Assembly (NCBI GenBank): GCA_014382585.1
Contig: JACNJL010000057.1
Span: forward strand, 62,001 to 126,000
Direction of reading: 5' to 3'
Length of the DNA stretch: 64,000 nt
DNA from: Limisphaerales bacterium
GTDB taxonomy: Bacteria; Verrucomicrobiota; Verrucomicrobiia; Limisphaerales; UBA1100
Of this stretch, positions 35,751-45,219 are shown piece after piece. A model generated the notes under the pieces. It did no database searches. It was not told where the DNA came from and saw only the letters and a program-made list of their open reading frames with translations. The first letter of the stretch is position 1. Every line of letters begins with the position of its first letter. Made by a program: the position numbers and the translations under genes.

Positions 35751-36524
35751 TCAGTGTTTGAGGAAAAAACCGCGCTGCTTGTCGCTGATGGGCAGCCCTG
35801 TTTTTTCCATCACCGCCAGAAGATCTTCCCACACCGTGCGTTTGTTCTGCATCGATTCCTGATGCAGGAGGTATGCTGGATGAAAGGTGGGCATCAGAGG
35901 GATGCCACGATAGGTTTGCCAAGTGCCGCGCATTTTTGTAATGGGCGCATTGTCCATTTCCAATAATCCCCCCGTCGCCACTTTGCCGAGCGCCACGATG
36001 ACTTTGGGTTGGATGAAATCAATCTGCCGATGCAGCCAGTCAGAGCAAGTTTCCATTTCCTTGGGCGTGGGCGCGCGGTTACCGGTGCGTTGATTGGGCG
36101 TGTCCGGTCGGCACTTAAGAATGTTCGCGATGTAAACACCGTCGCGCGTCAAGCCCATCGCTTTGAGCATTTTGGTCAGCAACTGCCCCGCCGCACCGAC
36201 AAACGGTTCGCCCTGCGCATCCTCATCCGCGCCCGGTGCTTCGCCCACAAATAAAATATCCGCCGCCTCATTGCCCACGCCAAACACCACTTGCTTTCGC
36301 GAACCCACCAGGTGCTCGCATCGCGCGCAAGCCAACGCTTGCGTTCGTAAATCCGCCATCGAATCACAAGCCGTATCTGGAATTGATTCCACTGGGAGCT
36401 TTGGCAATGGCCGAAACAGCACCGACAATTTTTCGGAATCCACATTGACATGCCGCCGCCCAAGCGCCCGCTCGCCTTCCAGATAATCCACCGTGGCATT
36501 GAGCAATTGATGATAAGCCGTCAC
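35751..36524 (-). CDS. Family-4 uracil-DNA glycosylase (Fe-S)
   Basis: A 257-residue protein. The Udg4 core has [40 protein letters not shown] and METCSDWL, giving the four Cys of the [4Fe-4S] cluster, plus [10 protein letters not shown] with the catalytic-region His. It removes uracil from DNA. An N-terminal extension of about 60 residues precedes the core. The start is the ATG at 36524. Confidence 0.92.
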   Translation of the reverse strand: MTAYHQLLNATVDYLEGERALGRRHVNVDSEKLSVLFRPLPKLPVESIPDTACDSMADLRTQALACARCEHLVGSRKQVVFGVGNEAADILFVGEAPGADEDAQGEPFVGAAGQLLTKMLKAMGLTRDGVYIANILKCRPDTPNQRTGNRAPTPKEMETCSDWLHRQIDFIQPKVIVALGKVATGGLLEMDNAPITKMRGTWQTYRGIPLMPTFHPAYLLHQESMQNKRTVWEDLLAVMEKTGLPISDKQRGFFLKH

Positions 36525-36723
36525 GCACCCAACATAAATGCAACGCCCGCCCGCGCACGGAAAACTTGTCCAGAGTTATCCCAAGAAAAGCCGTTAAGGG
36601 ACATATCGGGCCGAGGAAACTGTTGTTTTCGCAATAGGCGAATCTTGTTATTGCATCCCATTATAATCTTTCTGATTTATTGTAGTCGGTGGGTGCGAGG
36701 AGTTTCCTGTAGGGTCGCGGCAC

Positions 36724-38235
36724 ATGAAACAGATTCTATTGATTTTAGCCGTGGTGGCGTTGGTGGGGTGCGGGAAGAAGGAGGATGGCAATACAAGTGC
36801 GGCAAACCCCGAAAAGCTCATTTCCGACCCCATCGTGGAGAAGGCGATTCGCAAGCAACTCAAGAAATCCACAGGAGAACTCACCAAGTCGGACTTGAAG
36901 AAGGTGACTCGGTTCGAAAGGAACTATTTGAAAAATATCACCGACCTTAAGGAATTGGCCAAGCTGGAGAACCTAACCACGCTATACTTGAGTAGCACTC
37001 AAATCACAGATGCAGACCTTAAAGAGTTAGCCGCGATGAAAAATCTCACCGGCTTAGATTTGGGCTTCACCCAAATTACCGACGCGGGCCTCAAGGAAGT
37101 AGCCAATCTGGAGAACCTCACTTATCTGCGCTTGGACAGCACCCAAATCACTGACGCGGGCCTTAAGGATGTAGCCAAGCTCAAGAACCTCACCAAACTA
37201 AGTTTATGGTACTGCACACATATTACTGATTTAGGCCTTAAGGAAGTGGTTAAACTGAAGAACCTCAAATGGCTAAGCTTGATCGACACCCAAGTAACAA
37301 AGCCGGGTTTGGCTGAGTTACACAAGGCGTTACCGAATTGCTCGAATCTCCTGAGCACCCCCCCTTTAACCAAGGAAGAATCGGCAAAGGTTATTGAGGC
37401 TGCGATTCGGAAAGCTTCCCAAAAAACCACAGGCGAACTTACCAAGGCGGACTTTGAGAAGGTGACGAAGCTGGATATGTGGGAGAAGGGACTTACCGAT
37501 ATTAACGGGCTGGAGAAGCTCACGAAGTTAACGAGTTTGAATCTCGATTACAATCAGCTGGCTGATGTGGAGGGCTTGAAGAAGCTAAACCAGTTAACGC
37601 GTCTGCGTCTCAGTAATAACAGATTGGCCGTGTTGCCGAAAGGTCTGGAGAATCTCACACAGTTAACGAGTTTGAATCTCGATTACAATAAATGGATCGA
37701 TGTGGAGGGCTTGGAGAAACTTAATCAGTTAACGCATCTGTCTCTCAGTAGTAACAGATTGGACGCGTTGCCTAAAGGTCTGGAGAAACTCACGCAGTTA
37801 AAGGGTTTGAATCTCCACAGGAATAAATTTAGTAATGTGAAGGTTCTAGAGAAGTTAACGGAGTTAAGGACGCTGACCCTCAGTGATAATCAACTGACCG
37901 ATGTGAGGGGGCTGGAGAAGCTCACGCAGTTAACGTATCTGAATCTCAATAACAATCTACTGTCCTCTATCAAAGGTCTGGAGAATCTCACGCAGTTAAA
38001 GAAGTTGCATCTTAGTGACAATCCACTGACCGATGTGAAACGTCTGGAGCAGCTTAACCAGTTAACGGTGCTGTATCTTTATAACAATCAACTGGCCGAT
38101 GTGCAGGAACTGGAGAAGCTCACGCAGTTAACGGAGCTTCATCTCAGTGGCAACCCCGCTCTCACCAAGGCACAGATCGATGAACTGAAAAAGGCGTTGC
38201 CGAAGTGCAAAATCTACAGCAACCCCACGAAGTAA
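36724..38235 (+). CDS. Lipoprotein with two leucine-rich-repeat modules
   Basis: A 503-residue protein with signal peptide and lipobox (VALVGCG). A first cap (IRKQLKKSTGELTKSDLKKV) leads into GALA-like LRRs (ITDAGLKEVANLENLTYLRL). At about residue 215 a second cap (IRKASQKTTGELTKADFEKV) leads into internalin-like LRRs (LEKLTQLTSLNLDYNQLADV). The internal cap repeats, and the near-identical DNA repeats such as AAGCTCACGCAGTTAACG, indicate internal duplication. Related proteins are surface-binding; no ligand is known. A sequence similar to the second cap starts the next gene. Confidence 0.8.
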   Translation: MKQILLILAVVALVGCGKKEDGNTSAANPEKLISDPIVEKAIRKQLKKSTGELTKSDLKKVTRFERNYLKNITDLKELAKLENLTTLYLSSTQITDADLKELAAMKNLTGLDLGFTQITDAGLKEVANLENLTYLRLDSTQITDAGLKDVAKLKNLTKLSLWYCTHITDLGLKEVVKLKNLKWLSLIDTQVTKPGLAELHKALPNCSNLLSTPPLTKEESAKVIEAAIRKASQKTTGELTKADFEKVTKLDMWEKGLTDINGLEKLTKLTSLNLDYNQLADVEGLKKLNQLTRLRLSNNRLAVLPKGLENLTQLTSLNLDYNKWIDVEGLEKLNQLTHLSLSSNRLDALPKGLEKLTQLKGLNLHRNKFSNVKVLEKLTELRTLTLSDNQLTDVRGLEKLTQLTYLNLNNNLLSSIKGLENLTQLKKLHLSDNPLTDVKRLEQLNQLTVLYLYNNQLADVQELEKLTQLTELHLSGNPALTKAQIDELKKALPKCKIYSNPTK

Positions 38236-38325
38236 CCGCCCTCATTCCTCCCCGTGAAACTCCTTGAGGGCAGTTAATGAATGCCCCCTTGCCCTGAGGT
38301 GGGCCAATCGTTAGCCTCCTCGAAG

Positions 38326-39183
38326 ATGAAACAACGCCTCTTGATATGTGCGGTGGTGATGGGCCAATCCGTATTGGCAGCGGATAAGAAGCCTTTAACC
38401 AAGGAGGCATCGGCGAAGGTCATTGAGGCAGCAGAAACTATTCTGGCTGAAAAGAAATTCGGGTACGATGCCATACTTGGCCCTCGTGGCTCACACCTTC
38501 AGCTTGTCTTTAACAGTTTGTTCCACATAGGGCCCCCAACAGGGTTGGTCAAATCTGAGGATTATAAAATTTTTAGGGAGAGATATAAACGCTTTTACCG
38601 ACAGGCTGTGCCAATTGCAGTTGGAGACAATTATAAGGGATATCGAATTGTAGGAACTACATTAAATTTTTTTGACGTCAAGTATGCCGCAAGTAGGAAA
38701 TACGACTTATCTAAAGGTGAATTCTTTATTCAGAATGAGAAACAATGGAATAAGGAGGCTGTAATTGGAGATACGGTGGCGCGTAAACTTGAGCTGCAGA
38801 TAAACTCAAAATTCCATCCTTATCATGGTCTTAATTTCAACCCAAATAAGAAACCCCATAAGGATCAATATACAGTAACGGGAATTCTCAAGACAACCGG
38901 CACTCCGGCGGATCGGGTGATTTGGATTCCTGTTGAAGGACTGCAATAAATGGATGGGCATAACTCACGTTCCGCAGGCGCTGTGAGTGCGGTGCTAATT
39001 CAGATGAGTGATAATACCACAGCACGTGCATTTGCCATGAACTCACTTGACGCAATTTACAATAGGGGCACTGATCATCTGACGTTCGTGAGATCAATTA
39101 ATAACACCTTGATTTCCTTAGATTCGCAAATCGACACTATCAAGGAAGCGCAAGGAATAATCAAAAGATGGCCAAGGGAGTAA
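38326..39183 (+). pseudogene. Chimeric FtsX/MacB-like permease fragment with in-frame stop
   Basis: From the ATG at 38326 there is a signal peptide (MKQRLLICAVVMGQSVLA) and a segment KKPLTKEASAKVIEAA that matches the LRR gene's second cap (LTKEESAKVIEAA). It then switches into the periplasmic part of an FtsX-like permease: GPRGSHLQLVFNSLFHI, VPIAVGDNYKGYRIVGTT, YTVTGILKTTGTPADRVIWIP. A TAA at 38947-38949 interrupts it; the same frame continues as MDGHNSRSAGAVSAVLIQM to 39183. Both flanks of transmembrane helices are missing. This looks like a fused, decayed remnant; function is unlikely. Confidence 0.7.
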
Positions 39184-39406
39184 TTTTTAGCCCGGTGATC
39201 TCCCTCCCCTTAATCATATAAACCACCGAGCGATTTCTGTTTGTTTCATTATGGGATTCATCCAACGCGCCAGCGTTAAAAGTGGGACACAGCCGGGACA
39301 AGATAATCACAAACAAACGTGATCTTCATTTGAGCCTTAAAAAACAAGGCCAGCGTTTTTTGTCTCGCTGCTTGTCCAGACTTACTCACGCGATTACCCT
39401 CAACCG

Positions 39407-39712
39407 ATGACGCGGCATTGTTTCAACTGCGGGAAAGACTGGGCGCTGGCCACTGCGCCGGGGCGGCGCGATGCGTGCGAGGACTGCAACACCGATTTCC
39501 GGTGCTGCCGCAATTGCGTTCACTTCGACATCGTCGTGGCGCATCAATGCCGCGAGCGCCGCGCCGAGCCGGTCGATGAAAAAGACCGCGCCAACTATTG
39601 CGAGTACTTCGATTTCGCGCGGCGCAACTTCAAAAAAATTGATCCCTCAAAAGGCGAAATCAGCCGTGAGGAAGCGGCAAAAGACACCTTGCGCAAACTA
39701 CTGGGCGACTAA
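39407..39712 (+). CDS. Cys-rich putative zinc-binding protein
   Basis: A 101-residue cytoplasmic protein with paired Cys motifs (HCFNCGK, ACEDC and CCRNCVHF, then HQC and YCEYF), consistent with one or two zinc ribbons. The C-terminal helix is charged (SREEAAKDTLRKLLGD). I do not recognise a named family. The nearest upstream gene is a pseudogene, and the next downstream sequence is the ncRNA candidate. Confidence 0.7.
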   Translation: MTRHCFNCGKDWALATAPGRRDACEDCNTDFRCCRNCVHFDIVVAHQCRERRAEPVDEKDRANYCEYFDFARRNFKKIDPSKGEISREEAAKDTLRKLLGD

Positions 39713-39814
39713 AAAACCCACAGGATTTTGCGTTGTGTGAATTTGTCCACCCAACCGGTTGTGGTTTTCTTGTTCACCGAGCTTGACATTTCCGTGAATA
39801 TGTGGCTTTTTTAC

Positions 39815-39985
39815 CTGCAGCACTGCAGCCAAGGGGCAGTGCAAAAAACGAACTCACAAACAAATAATTTCGATTCCTTCCCAGTACAGTTGGAATCAAA
39901 AATCCTACAGTAGCCTACTTTGTACTGTTTCTGAGTTCACCGGACCAGGAAGGCTCTCTTCAGGCCACCTGGTCCGGCTTTTTTT
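39815..39985 (+). ncRNA. Candidate structured non-coding RNA
   Basis: A ~170-base stretch between genes folds as a chain: hairpin GCACTGC/GCAGTGC (39820-39842), an 11-bp stem with one mismatch from GAACTCACAAAC (39850-39861) to GTTTCTGAGTTC (39927-39938), a small inner GATTCC/GGAATC hairpin, and the terminator hairpin at its 3' end. A TTGACA at 39783 could be a -35 element, but no good -10 follows. There is no convincing ORF. The class is unknown; I found no match to SRP RNA, tmRNA or 6S RNA that I would trust. Confidence 0.4.
39940..39985 (+). terminator. Strong Rho-independent terminator
   Basis: A 10-bp perfect stem (CCGGACCAGG / CCTGGTCCGG) with an 18-base loop is followed by CTTTTTTT. 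The nearest plus-strand gene ends 228 bases upstream, which supports a separate transcript ending here. Confidence 0.9.
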
Positions 39986-39997
39986 GGGCTGATTTTT

Positions 39998-41251
39998 TTA
40001 ACGTCCGCGCGGTTCCATCGGCTGTACCCAGGCGGATTGAAATTCCGGATAGCCGCGCGGATTGCGCACGCGATTGGAGGCGGTGACTTTGGCGCGCACA
40101 TAAATTTCGTCGCCTTTCAAACGATACTCCGCGTGCTTGCCTTTCACCGTGGCGAGCACCGTGCCGATGTCATCGCTGTATTGATGAGTAACGCGCAACT
40201 TAGCACCACTGGCCACCGAGTATGGTTTGTGTGCTTTATCATAATTCTTACGGGTGCCAATAAATTGTGTGGTGTATTCCACGCCCGGCTCGGTGGCGAT
40301 GGTGAGCGATAACATTTTCGGCGAGCGTTGAACCTCGCTCAATGTCACGCCCGTGCTTGAGTAAAAATCGCCGGCTTCCAGTGCGCGCACCAGCGCGTTG
40401 GCCTCCAACTTATCCGCGCGCACCATCACCCAGCCGCGGCCGGTGTTGCTGTGTTTGGGATTGATGCCGTGATAGTTGTGAGCGTCATCAGTGGCGAGCC
40501 CGTACAAGGTGCCGAGGTTGAGTTCGGCGAGGCGGCGGGTGAGAATGATGTCCCACATACGCTCGGTGCTGGCGTGGAGTTTGTCACCGCGGTCGCGCAC
40601 GATGGGGTGGCCGTTGTACACTTCAAAAAATCGTTCGCCCTTCACGCGCATGAGTTCTTCCGCCGTGACGCCCCAGCCAAAATTAGGATGATTGAGGTGC
40701 AGGATCATTGGCTGGCCGGTGGCTTTGCGTTGGGCGAGCAGCGCGTTCATATTGCGCTGCATCACATCGTAAACACTGTCCCCGCCGCTGGGCTTGATGA
40801 GTGTTTTGAGGTTGGTGGCGTTCATGTGCACCGGCGCGGTTTTCCAGCGGTCGGTGATTTCTTCACCTTGGATCAACAGGAATTTTTCGGGCACCTCTAG
40901 TCGGCCCCGAAATTCGGACAGCGTTTTCAGGCGTACTTCCATTCGGTCGTTGCGTTCGCGGGTTTGCACCCAGTCGCCCCAAGCCGCGCGGTACTTGGCC
41001 AGTGCGGGTGGGCCGCCTTTGCTCTTCATCACATCGATCCACCGCTCGCCCGCCTGCAAAGTGTTGTGGTCGGTGAGCGTGAGAAAATGGTAGTCGTGAT
41101 CCTTGTACCACTTGGCGATTTGCTCAGGGTAATCATCGCCATCGCTCCACAGCGTGTGCGTGTGGAGGTTGCCCTTCCACCATTGAGCTTCGGCCAAGGT
41201 GGAACCCACCAGCGCCAAGCTGGCCCAGCAAAAAAGAAACGTGGCTTTCAT
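39998..41251 (-). CDS. Secreted PHP-domain phosphoesterase-like protein
   Basis: A 417-residue protein: signal peptide 1-20 (LLFCWASLALVGSTLA-type leader), then a PHP metal site with KGNLHTHTLWSDGDDYP and FLTLTDHNTL, and later LATDDAHNYHGI. The PHP fold uses a trinuclear metal site to cleave phosphoesters. The exported location suggests that it acts on extracellular or periplasmic phosphate esters. A C-terminal beta domain (about 300-417) has no recognised signature. Confidence 0.85.
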   Translation of the reverse strand: MKATFLFCWASLALVGSTLAEAQWWKGNLHTHTLWSDGDDYPEQIAKWYKDHDYHFLTLTDHNTLQAGERWIDVMKSKGGPPALAKYRAAWGDWVQTRERNDRMEVRLKTLSEFRGRLEVPEKFLLIQGEEITDRWKTAPVHMNATNLKTLIKPSGGDSVYDVMQRNMNALLAQRKATGQPMILHLNHPNFGWGVTAEELMRVKGERFFEVYNGHPIVRDRGDKLHASTERMWDIILTRRLAELNLGTLYGLATDDAHNYHGINPKHSNTGRGWVMVRADKLEANALVRALEAGDFYSSTGVTLSEVQRSPKMLSLTIATEPGVEYTTQFIGTRKNYDKAHKPYSVASGAKLRVTHQYSDDIGTVLATVKGKHAEYRLKGDEIYVRAKVTASNRVRNPRGYPEFQSAWVQPMEPRGR

Positions 41252-41292
41252 GCGCGAACGGTAGCGGCCCGCGCCCGCGCGTCAAGCATGGG

Positions 41293-41889
41293 CTAGGGGA
41301 AGCGCGCGCCCTGTTTTTTGCCGTGATCAGTTTTTTGGTCGTACTCCAGTTCCATTGCGCGATGGAGCTTCAGAATTTCCTGTGCCTTGAGCCGCACGGC
41401 TTCCTTGAGTTTTGCGCTGGAGGGGTACACTTTGATATTTGCGAAGGCTTTGTTCGCCGCATCGCCGGCGAGCTCGGCGAGTTTGGCGTGTCCGTTTTCG
41501 TGCAGCGTGAGTCGCGCCATGTAAACCTGCCAACGGCGTTGCTCCAACGGGTTTGCCTCATCGAACTCAACCCAGCGCGGAAGGATGACGGTGGACTTCA
41601 CATTCACCGTCCATTCGCTAAGCCGATAAAATCCTGCTTGTTGCGCGAGCTTGCCGTCCCATTGATAAGTCCACTGCAATGTCCAATCCGTGCGTGCGTC
41701 GAACCGTTTTTTCCCATCCAGACTCAAGGGCCCCTGCGCGTCCAACGCCTTGCGCAGGGTGTTGGGAGTGCGCCCGCGGATGTCGTAAAATTGAGTGGCT
41801 CGTTTGGCGGTCAACTTGCCGCCGGGCCGATCAGCTGCCGGAAGTGTCCAGCTGACGAGCAAGGCCAAGAGGATCAAAGTCGGTTTCAT
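41293..41889 (-). CDS. Secreted DUF922-type zinc-protease-like protein
   Basis: A 198-residue protein with a signal peptide (MKPTLILLALLVSWTLPAA). It follows DUF922: FYDIRGRTPNTLRKAL, a W-rich strand region (TDWTLQWTYQWD), LTLHENGHAKLA (HExxH-type site) and a late EYDQKTDHG that could provide a third metal ligand. The family is annotated as putative secreted Zn-dependent proteases. The substrate is unknown. Confidence 0.82.
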   Translation of the reverse strand: MKPTLILLALLVSWTLPAADRPGGKLTAKRATQFYDIRGRTPNTLRKALDAQGPLSLDGKKRFDARTDWTLQWTYQWDGKLAQQAGFYRLSEWTVNVKSTVILPRWVEFDEANPLEQRRWQVYMARLTLHENGHAKLAELAGDAANKAFANIKVYPSSAKLKEAVRLKAQEILKLHRAMELEYDQKTDHGKKQGARFP

Positions 41890-41893
41890 GCCC

Positions 41894-43468
41894 TCACGGT
41901 TTGCCGCGGTTTGTTTTTGTAGTTTGAATACCGCTGGTGTCCAAATGACGATTCACCGCATTTAAATAAGCGCGCGCGCTGGCTTCGATGATGTCCGTGC
42001 TGGCGCCGCGGCCGGCCACCAGTTTGCCGTCACCGAAATCCACTTTCACTGACACCTCGCCCAACGCGTCCTTGCCTTGCGATACCGAGTGCAGCGCGTA
42101 ATCCATCAACTTGCCGGTCGTGTGCGTGATGCGATCGATCGCTTTGAGCGCGGCATCCACCGGCCCATCGCCGATGCCGGCGTCTTGTTCAGATTCTGTT
42201 TTTTTCCCGTTGGTTTTCAGCAAGCGTACCGTGGCCGTCGGCACGGTTTGGTTGCCGGTGGACACATTCAAATAATCGAGTGCCCACGTCTCCGGCACAG
42301 TCGTGAGAATGTCTTCCACCAAGGCGGAAAGATCCTCGTCGTACACAAATTTTTTCTTGTCGCCGATCTCTTTGAAGTGATTGAACAACGCGGCGACATC
42401 CGAAGTGGACAGCTTAAATCCCAAATGCTTCAAGCGCGCCGCCACCGCCGCGCGGCCGCTGTGCTTGGTGAGCGGCAGCTCGGTTTTGCCCCACCCCACT
42501 TTACGTGGATCCATTATTTCATACGTCTCACGTTTCTTCAAAATGCCGTCCTGATGAATGCCGCTCGAGTGGGCAAAGGCATTTTCGCCGACAATCGCTT
42601 TGCTGCGTTGCACCGGTAACCCACTCATCCGCGCAACGAGTTTGGACGCTTTCACAATTTCTTTGGAATTGATACCGCACGAAAAACCGCGGAACACATC
42701 CTTCCGCGTTTGGAGCGCCATCACGATTTCCTCCAACGCGGCGTTGCCCGCGCGTTCGCCAATGCCGTTCACCGTGCACTCCACTTGCCGCGCGCCGGCC
42801 TTCACCGCCGCCAACGAATTGGCCACCGCGAGGCCGAGGTCATTATGGCAATGGACGCTGATGATCGCTTTGCCGGTTTGGAATTCCGAAACCTTGTCGT
42901 GCAAGTGCGCGATGAGCGCGCCGTACTGATCGGGCACGGCCCAGCCGACGGTGTCCGGGATATTGACCGTCGTTGCGCCGGCCTTGACTACCGCTTTGCA
43001 AATCTCCACCAAAAAATCCGGTTCGGTGCGCGAGCCGTCTTCCGGAGAGAATTCTACGTCCTTTACATATTTGCGCGCTCGCTTCACGCCATCCACCGCC
43101 AGTTTCAAAATTTGATCCTGCGCTTTGCCGAGCTTGTGTTCGCGATGAATTTTTGAGGTCGCCAAAAAAACGTGTATGCGGCCGCGCTTCCCCGCGGGCT
43201 TCACCGCTGCACCGGCGGCGTCAATGTCCTTGTTTACGCAACGCGCGAGGCCGGCGATTTGCGCGTTCTTGATTTGTTTGGAAATGGTTTGCACCGCGGT
43301 GAAATCGCCTTCGCTTATGACCGGGAAGCCTGCCTCAATGACGTCCACATTCAACCGGCTCAACTGCCGCGCTACTGCGAGCTTTTCGCGCAGATTCATT
43401 GAGGCCCCCGGACATTGCTCGCCATCGCGCAGCGTGGTGTCGAAAATTAAAACTTTGTTGTTGCTCAT
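41894..43468 (-). CDS. leuA: 2-isopropylmalate synthase
   Basis: A 524-residue enzyme that condenses acetyl-CoA with 2-oxoisovalerate, the first step in leucine synthesis. It has the TIM-barrel start IFDTTLRDGEQCPGASMN, VHCHNDLGLAVANSLAAV (metal-binding His pair) and NGIGERAGNAALEEIVMAL, plus a C-terminal regulatory LeuA dimer domain with leucine-feedback potential. The ATG at 43468 is preceded by GGAAGG. A longer frame extends 48 residues upstream into the pgi promoter region and is rejected. Confidence 0.95.
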   Translation of the reverse strand: MSNNKVLIFDTTLRDGEQCPGASMNLREKLAVARQLSRLNVDVIEAGFPVISEGDFTAVQTISKQIKNAQIAGLARCVNKDIDAAGAAVKPAGKRGRIHVFLATSKIHREHKLGKAQDQILKLAVDGVKRARKYVKDVEFSPEDGSRTEPDFLVEICKAVVKAGATTVNIPDTVGWAVPDQYGALIAHLHDKVSEFQTGKAIISVHCHNDLGLAVANSLAAVKAGARQVECTVNGIGERAGNAALEEIVMALQTRKDVFRGFSCGINSKEIVKASKLVARMSGLPVQRSKAIVGENAFAHSSGIHQDGILKKRETYEIMDPRKVGWGKTELPLTKHSGRAAVAARLKHLGFKLSTSDVAALFNHFKEIGDKKKFVYDEDLSALVEDILTTVPETWALDYLNVSTGNQTVPTATVRLLKTNGKKTESEQDAGIGDGPVDAALKAIDRITHTTGKLMDYALHSVSQGKDALGEVSVKVDFGDGKLVAGRGASTDIIEASARAYLNAVNRHLDTSGIQTTKTNRGKP

Positions 43469-43581
43469 GCGCTTCCTTCCGAAGTTGTCCTTCGCGGAAA
43501 TGTGTTTACCAAAAAACAGGCTCCACTGCCAGTCACGATATACAATGTAGAGAAGGTTGAAAGTTCCCCCGTTTGCGCGGT

Positions 43582-45219
43582 ATGCTGCTCCGCCCCGTGG
43601 AAACTCATTCATTAAAACTTTGGGCGCGCTATAAAAAGCGCACCACTTTTCATCCCGAAATCGATCTCTCGCTGGATCTTAGTCGCATCGATTTCGCCGA
43701 TGACTTTTTCGAGACGATGCGGCCCGCGATGGATCGCGCTTTCACCGCGATGACTGAGCTTGAAGGTGGCGCCATTGCCAATCCCGACGAAAACCGAATG
43801 GTCGGACATTATTGGCTGCGGAACGCATCGCTTGCGCCCACCGAAGAAATCACAACCCAAATCACATCCGCGCTGGACGATATCAAATCATTCGCCGCCG
43901 ATGTACACGAAGGCAAACTCGCCGGACCCGATGGCCCGTTTGAAAATCTACTACTTATCGGCATCGGCGGCTCCGCGCTTGGCCCGCAATTCGTGTCACA
44001 CGCCCTCGGTCAACCCAATTTAGACCGCATGAGACTATGGTTTTTTGACAACACAGACCCGAACGGTATCGATAAAGATATCGAAGAAATAGGTGAAACT
44101 CTGTCAAAAACACTGGTAATCGTCATTTCTAAGTCCGGTGGAACCAAAGAAACCCGCAACGGAATGCTGGAGGCAAAAGCAGCGTTTGAGCGTGAAGGTT
44201 TGGATTTTGCCAAACACGCCTGCGCGGTAACCGGTGAAAGCAGCAAGCTCGATAAAATTGCGGAAGCTGATGGCTGGCTGAAACGGTTCCCAATGTGGGA
44301 CTGGGTGGGCGGTCGCTCCAGCGAAACCGCCACGGTCGGTTTATTGCCTGCTGCGCTTCAAGGAATCGACATCGACCAATTCCTGGCCGGGGCCGCAGCT
44401 TGTGATGAATTGACCCGAAAACCCGACGCAAACACCAACCCGGCCGCCCGCCTTGCCCTGGCGTGGCATTATTGCTGCAACGGTAAAGGGGATAAAGATA
44501 TGGTAATATTGCCATATAAAGACCGATTAGAATTACTTTCACGTTATCTACAGCAATTAATAATGGAATCCTTGGGCAAGGAAAAAGACCTGGATGGACA
44601 AGTGGTCAATCAGGGAATCGCAGTTTACGGCAACAAGGGATCGACTGATCAGCACGCATATATTCAGCAATTGCGAGATGGCGTGCCGAATTTTTTTGCG
44701 ACATTTATCGAGGTGTTGGAAGAGCGGGCGGGGGAAATGTTCCACGTGGAACACGGGATGATTACTTCGGGAGACTATCTCAGTGGGTTTTTCCAAGGCA
44801 CGCGCAAGGCGCTTTATGAGAGCGGGCGGGAATCAATCACGCTGACGATTCCGGATGTTTCGCCGTTTTCGGTTGGAGTGTTGATTGCGCTTTATGAGCG
44901 GGCGGTGGGTTTTTATGCGTCGCTCATTAATGTAAATGCTTATCATCAGCCGGGCGTTGAGGCTGGCAAAAAGGCTGCCGAAAGGGTGATTGAGGTGCAG
45001 TTGGCTATTTTCGAGTGCTTAATGCGGCGGGATGGAAATCCGATGTCGGTCGAAGATTTGGCGATGGAAACGTTGTCGGTCGACGACACGGAGACGGTTT
45101 ACAAAATTTGCGAACATTTGGCTGCGAATGGTCGGTTAGAAAAAATCGACGGGGAATGGCGGTTTGATGCTCTGTATGGTTTGCCAAGAGGCGAAGAAAA
45201 TGAGTTTCCGATATCCTAA
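43582..45219 (+). CDS. pgi: Glucose-6-phosphate isomerase
   Basis: A protein of about 545 residues. It has [27 protein letters not shown], the [16 protein letters not shown] active-site region and a C-terminal [14 protein letters not shown]. It interconverts glucose-6-P and fructose-6-P in glycolysis. A perfect parS palindrome is embedded at 44738-44753, coding for FHVEH. The gene overlaps mnmG by 20 bases. The start is uncertain: the ATG at 43582, or a GTG at 43594. Confidence 0.93.
   Translation: MLLRPVETHSLKLWARYKKRTTFHPEIDLSLDLSRIDFADDFFETMRPAMDRAFTAMTELEGGAIANPDENRMVGHYWLRNASLAPTEEITTQITSALDDIKSFAADVHEGKLAGPDGPFENLLLIGIGGSALGPQFVSHALGQPNLDRMRLWFFDNTDPNGIDKDIEEIGETLSKTLVIVISKSGGTKETRNGMLEAKAAFEREGLDFAKHACAVTGESSKLDKIAEADGWLKRFPMWDWVGGRSSETATVGLLPAALQGIDIDQFLAGAAACDELTRKPDANTNPAARLALAWHYCCNGKGDKDMVILPYKDRLELLSRYLQQLIMESLGKEKDLDGQVVNQGIAVYGNKGSTDQHAYIQQLRDGVPNFFATFIEVLEERAGEMFHVEHGMITSGDYLSGFFQGTRKALYESGRESITLTIPDVSPFSVGVLIALYERAVGFYASLINVNAYHQPGVEAGKKAAERVIEVQLAIFECLMRRDGNPMSVEDLAMETLSVDDTETVYKICEHLAANGRLEKIDGEWRFDALYGLPRGEENEFPIS
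44738..44753. promoter_or_regulatory. parS site (ParB-binding palindrome), perfect
   Basis: TGTTCCACGTGGAACA is a 16-bp perfect palindrome and an exact match to the bacterial parS consensus (TGTTNCACGTGNAACA). It lies inside pgi and encodes the residues around FHVEH. Confidence 0.9.

Noticed and set aside
37480-38180. Tandem repeats that could be mistaken for a CRISPR array
   Set aside because: The repeats are in-frame LRR codons in a single coding sequence with no constant-length spacers.
39820-39842. Possible SRP RNA (GCAGCCAAGG-like segment)
   Set aside because: The preceding GGAAGGAAG-type domain IV helix is absent, so it is only a short hairpin.
39728-39913. 61-codon frame near the ncRNA candidate
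   Set aside because: No Shine-Dalgarno, no domain or signal peptide, and the region is explained by RNA stems and a terminator.
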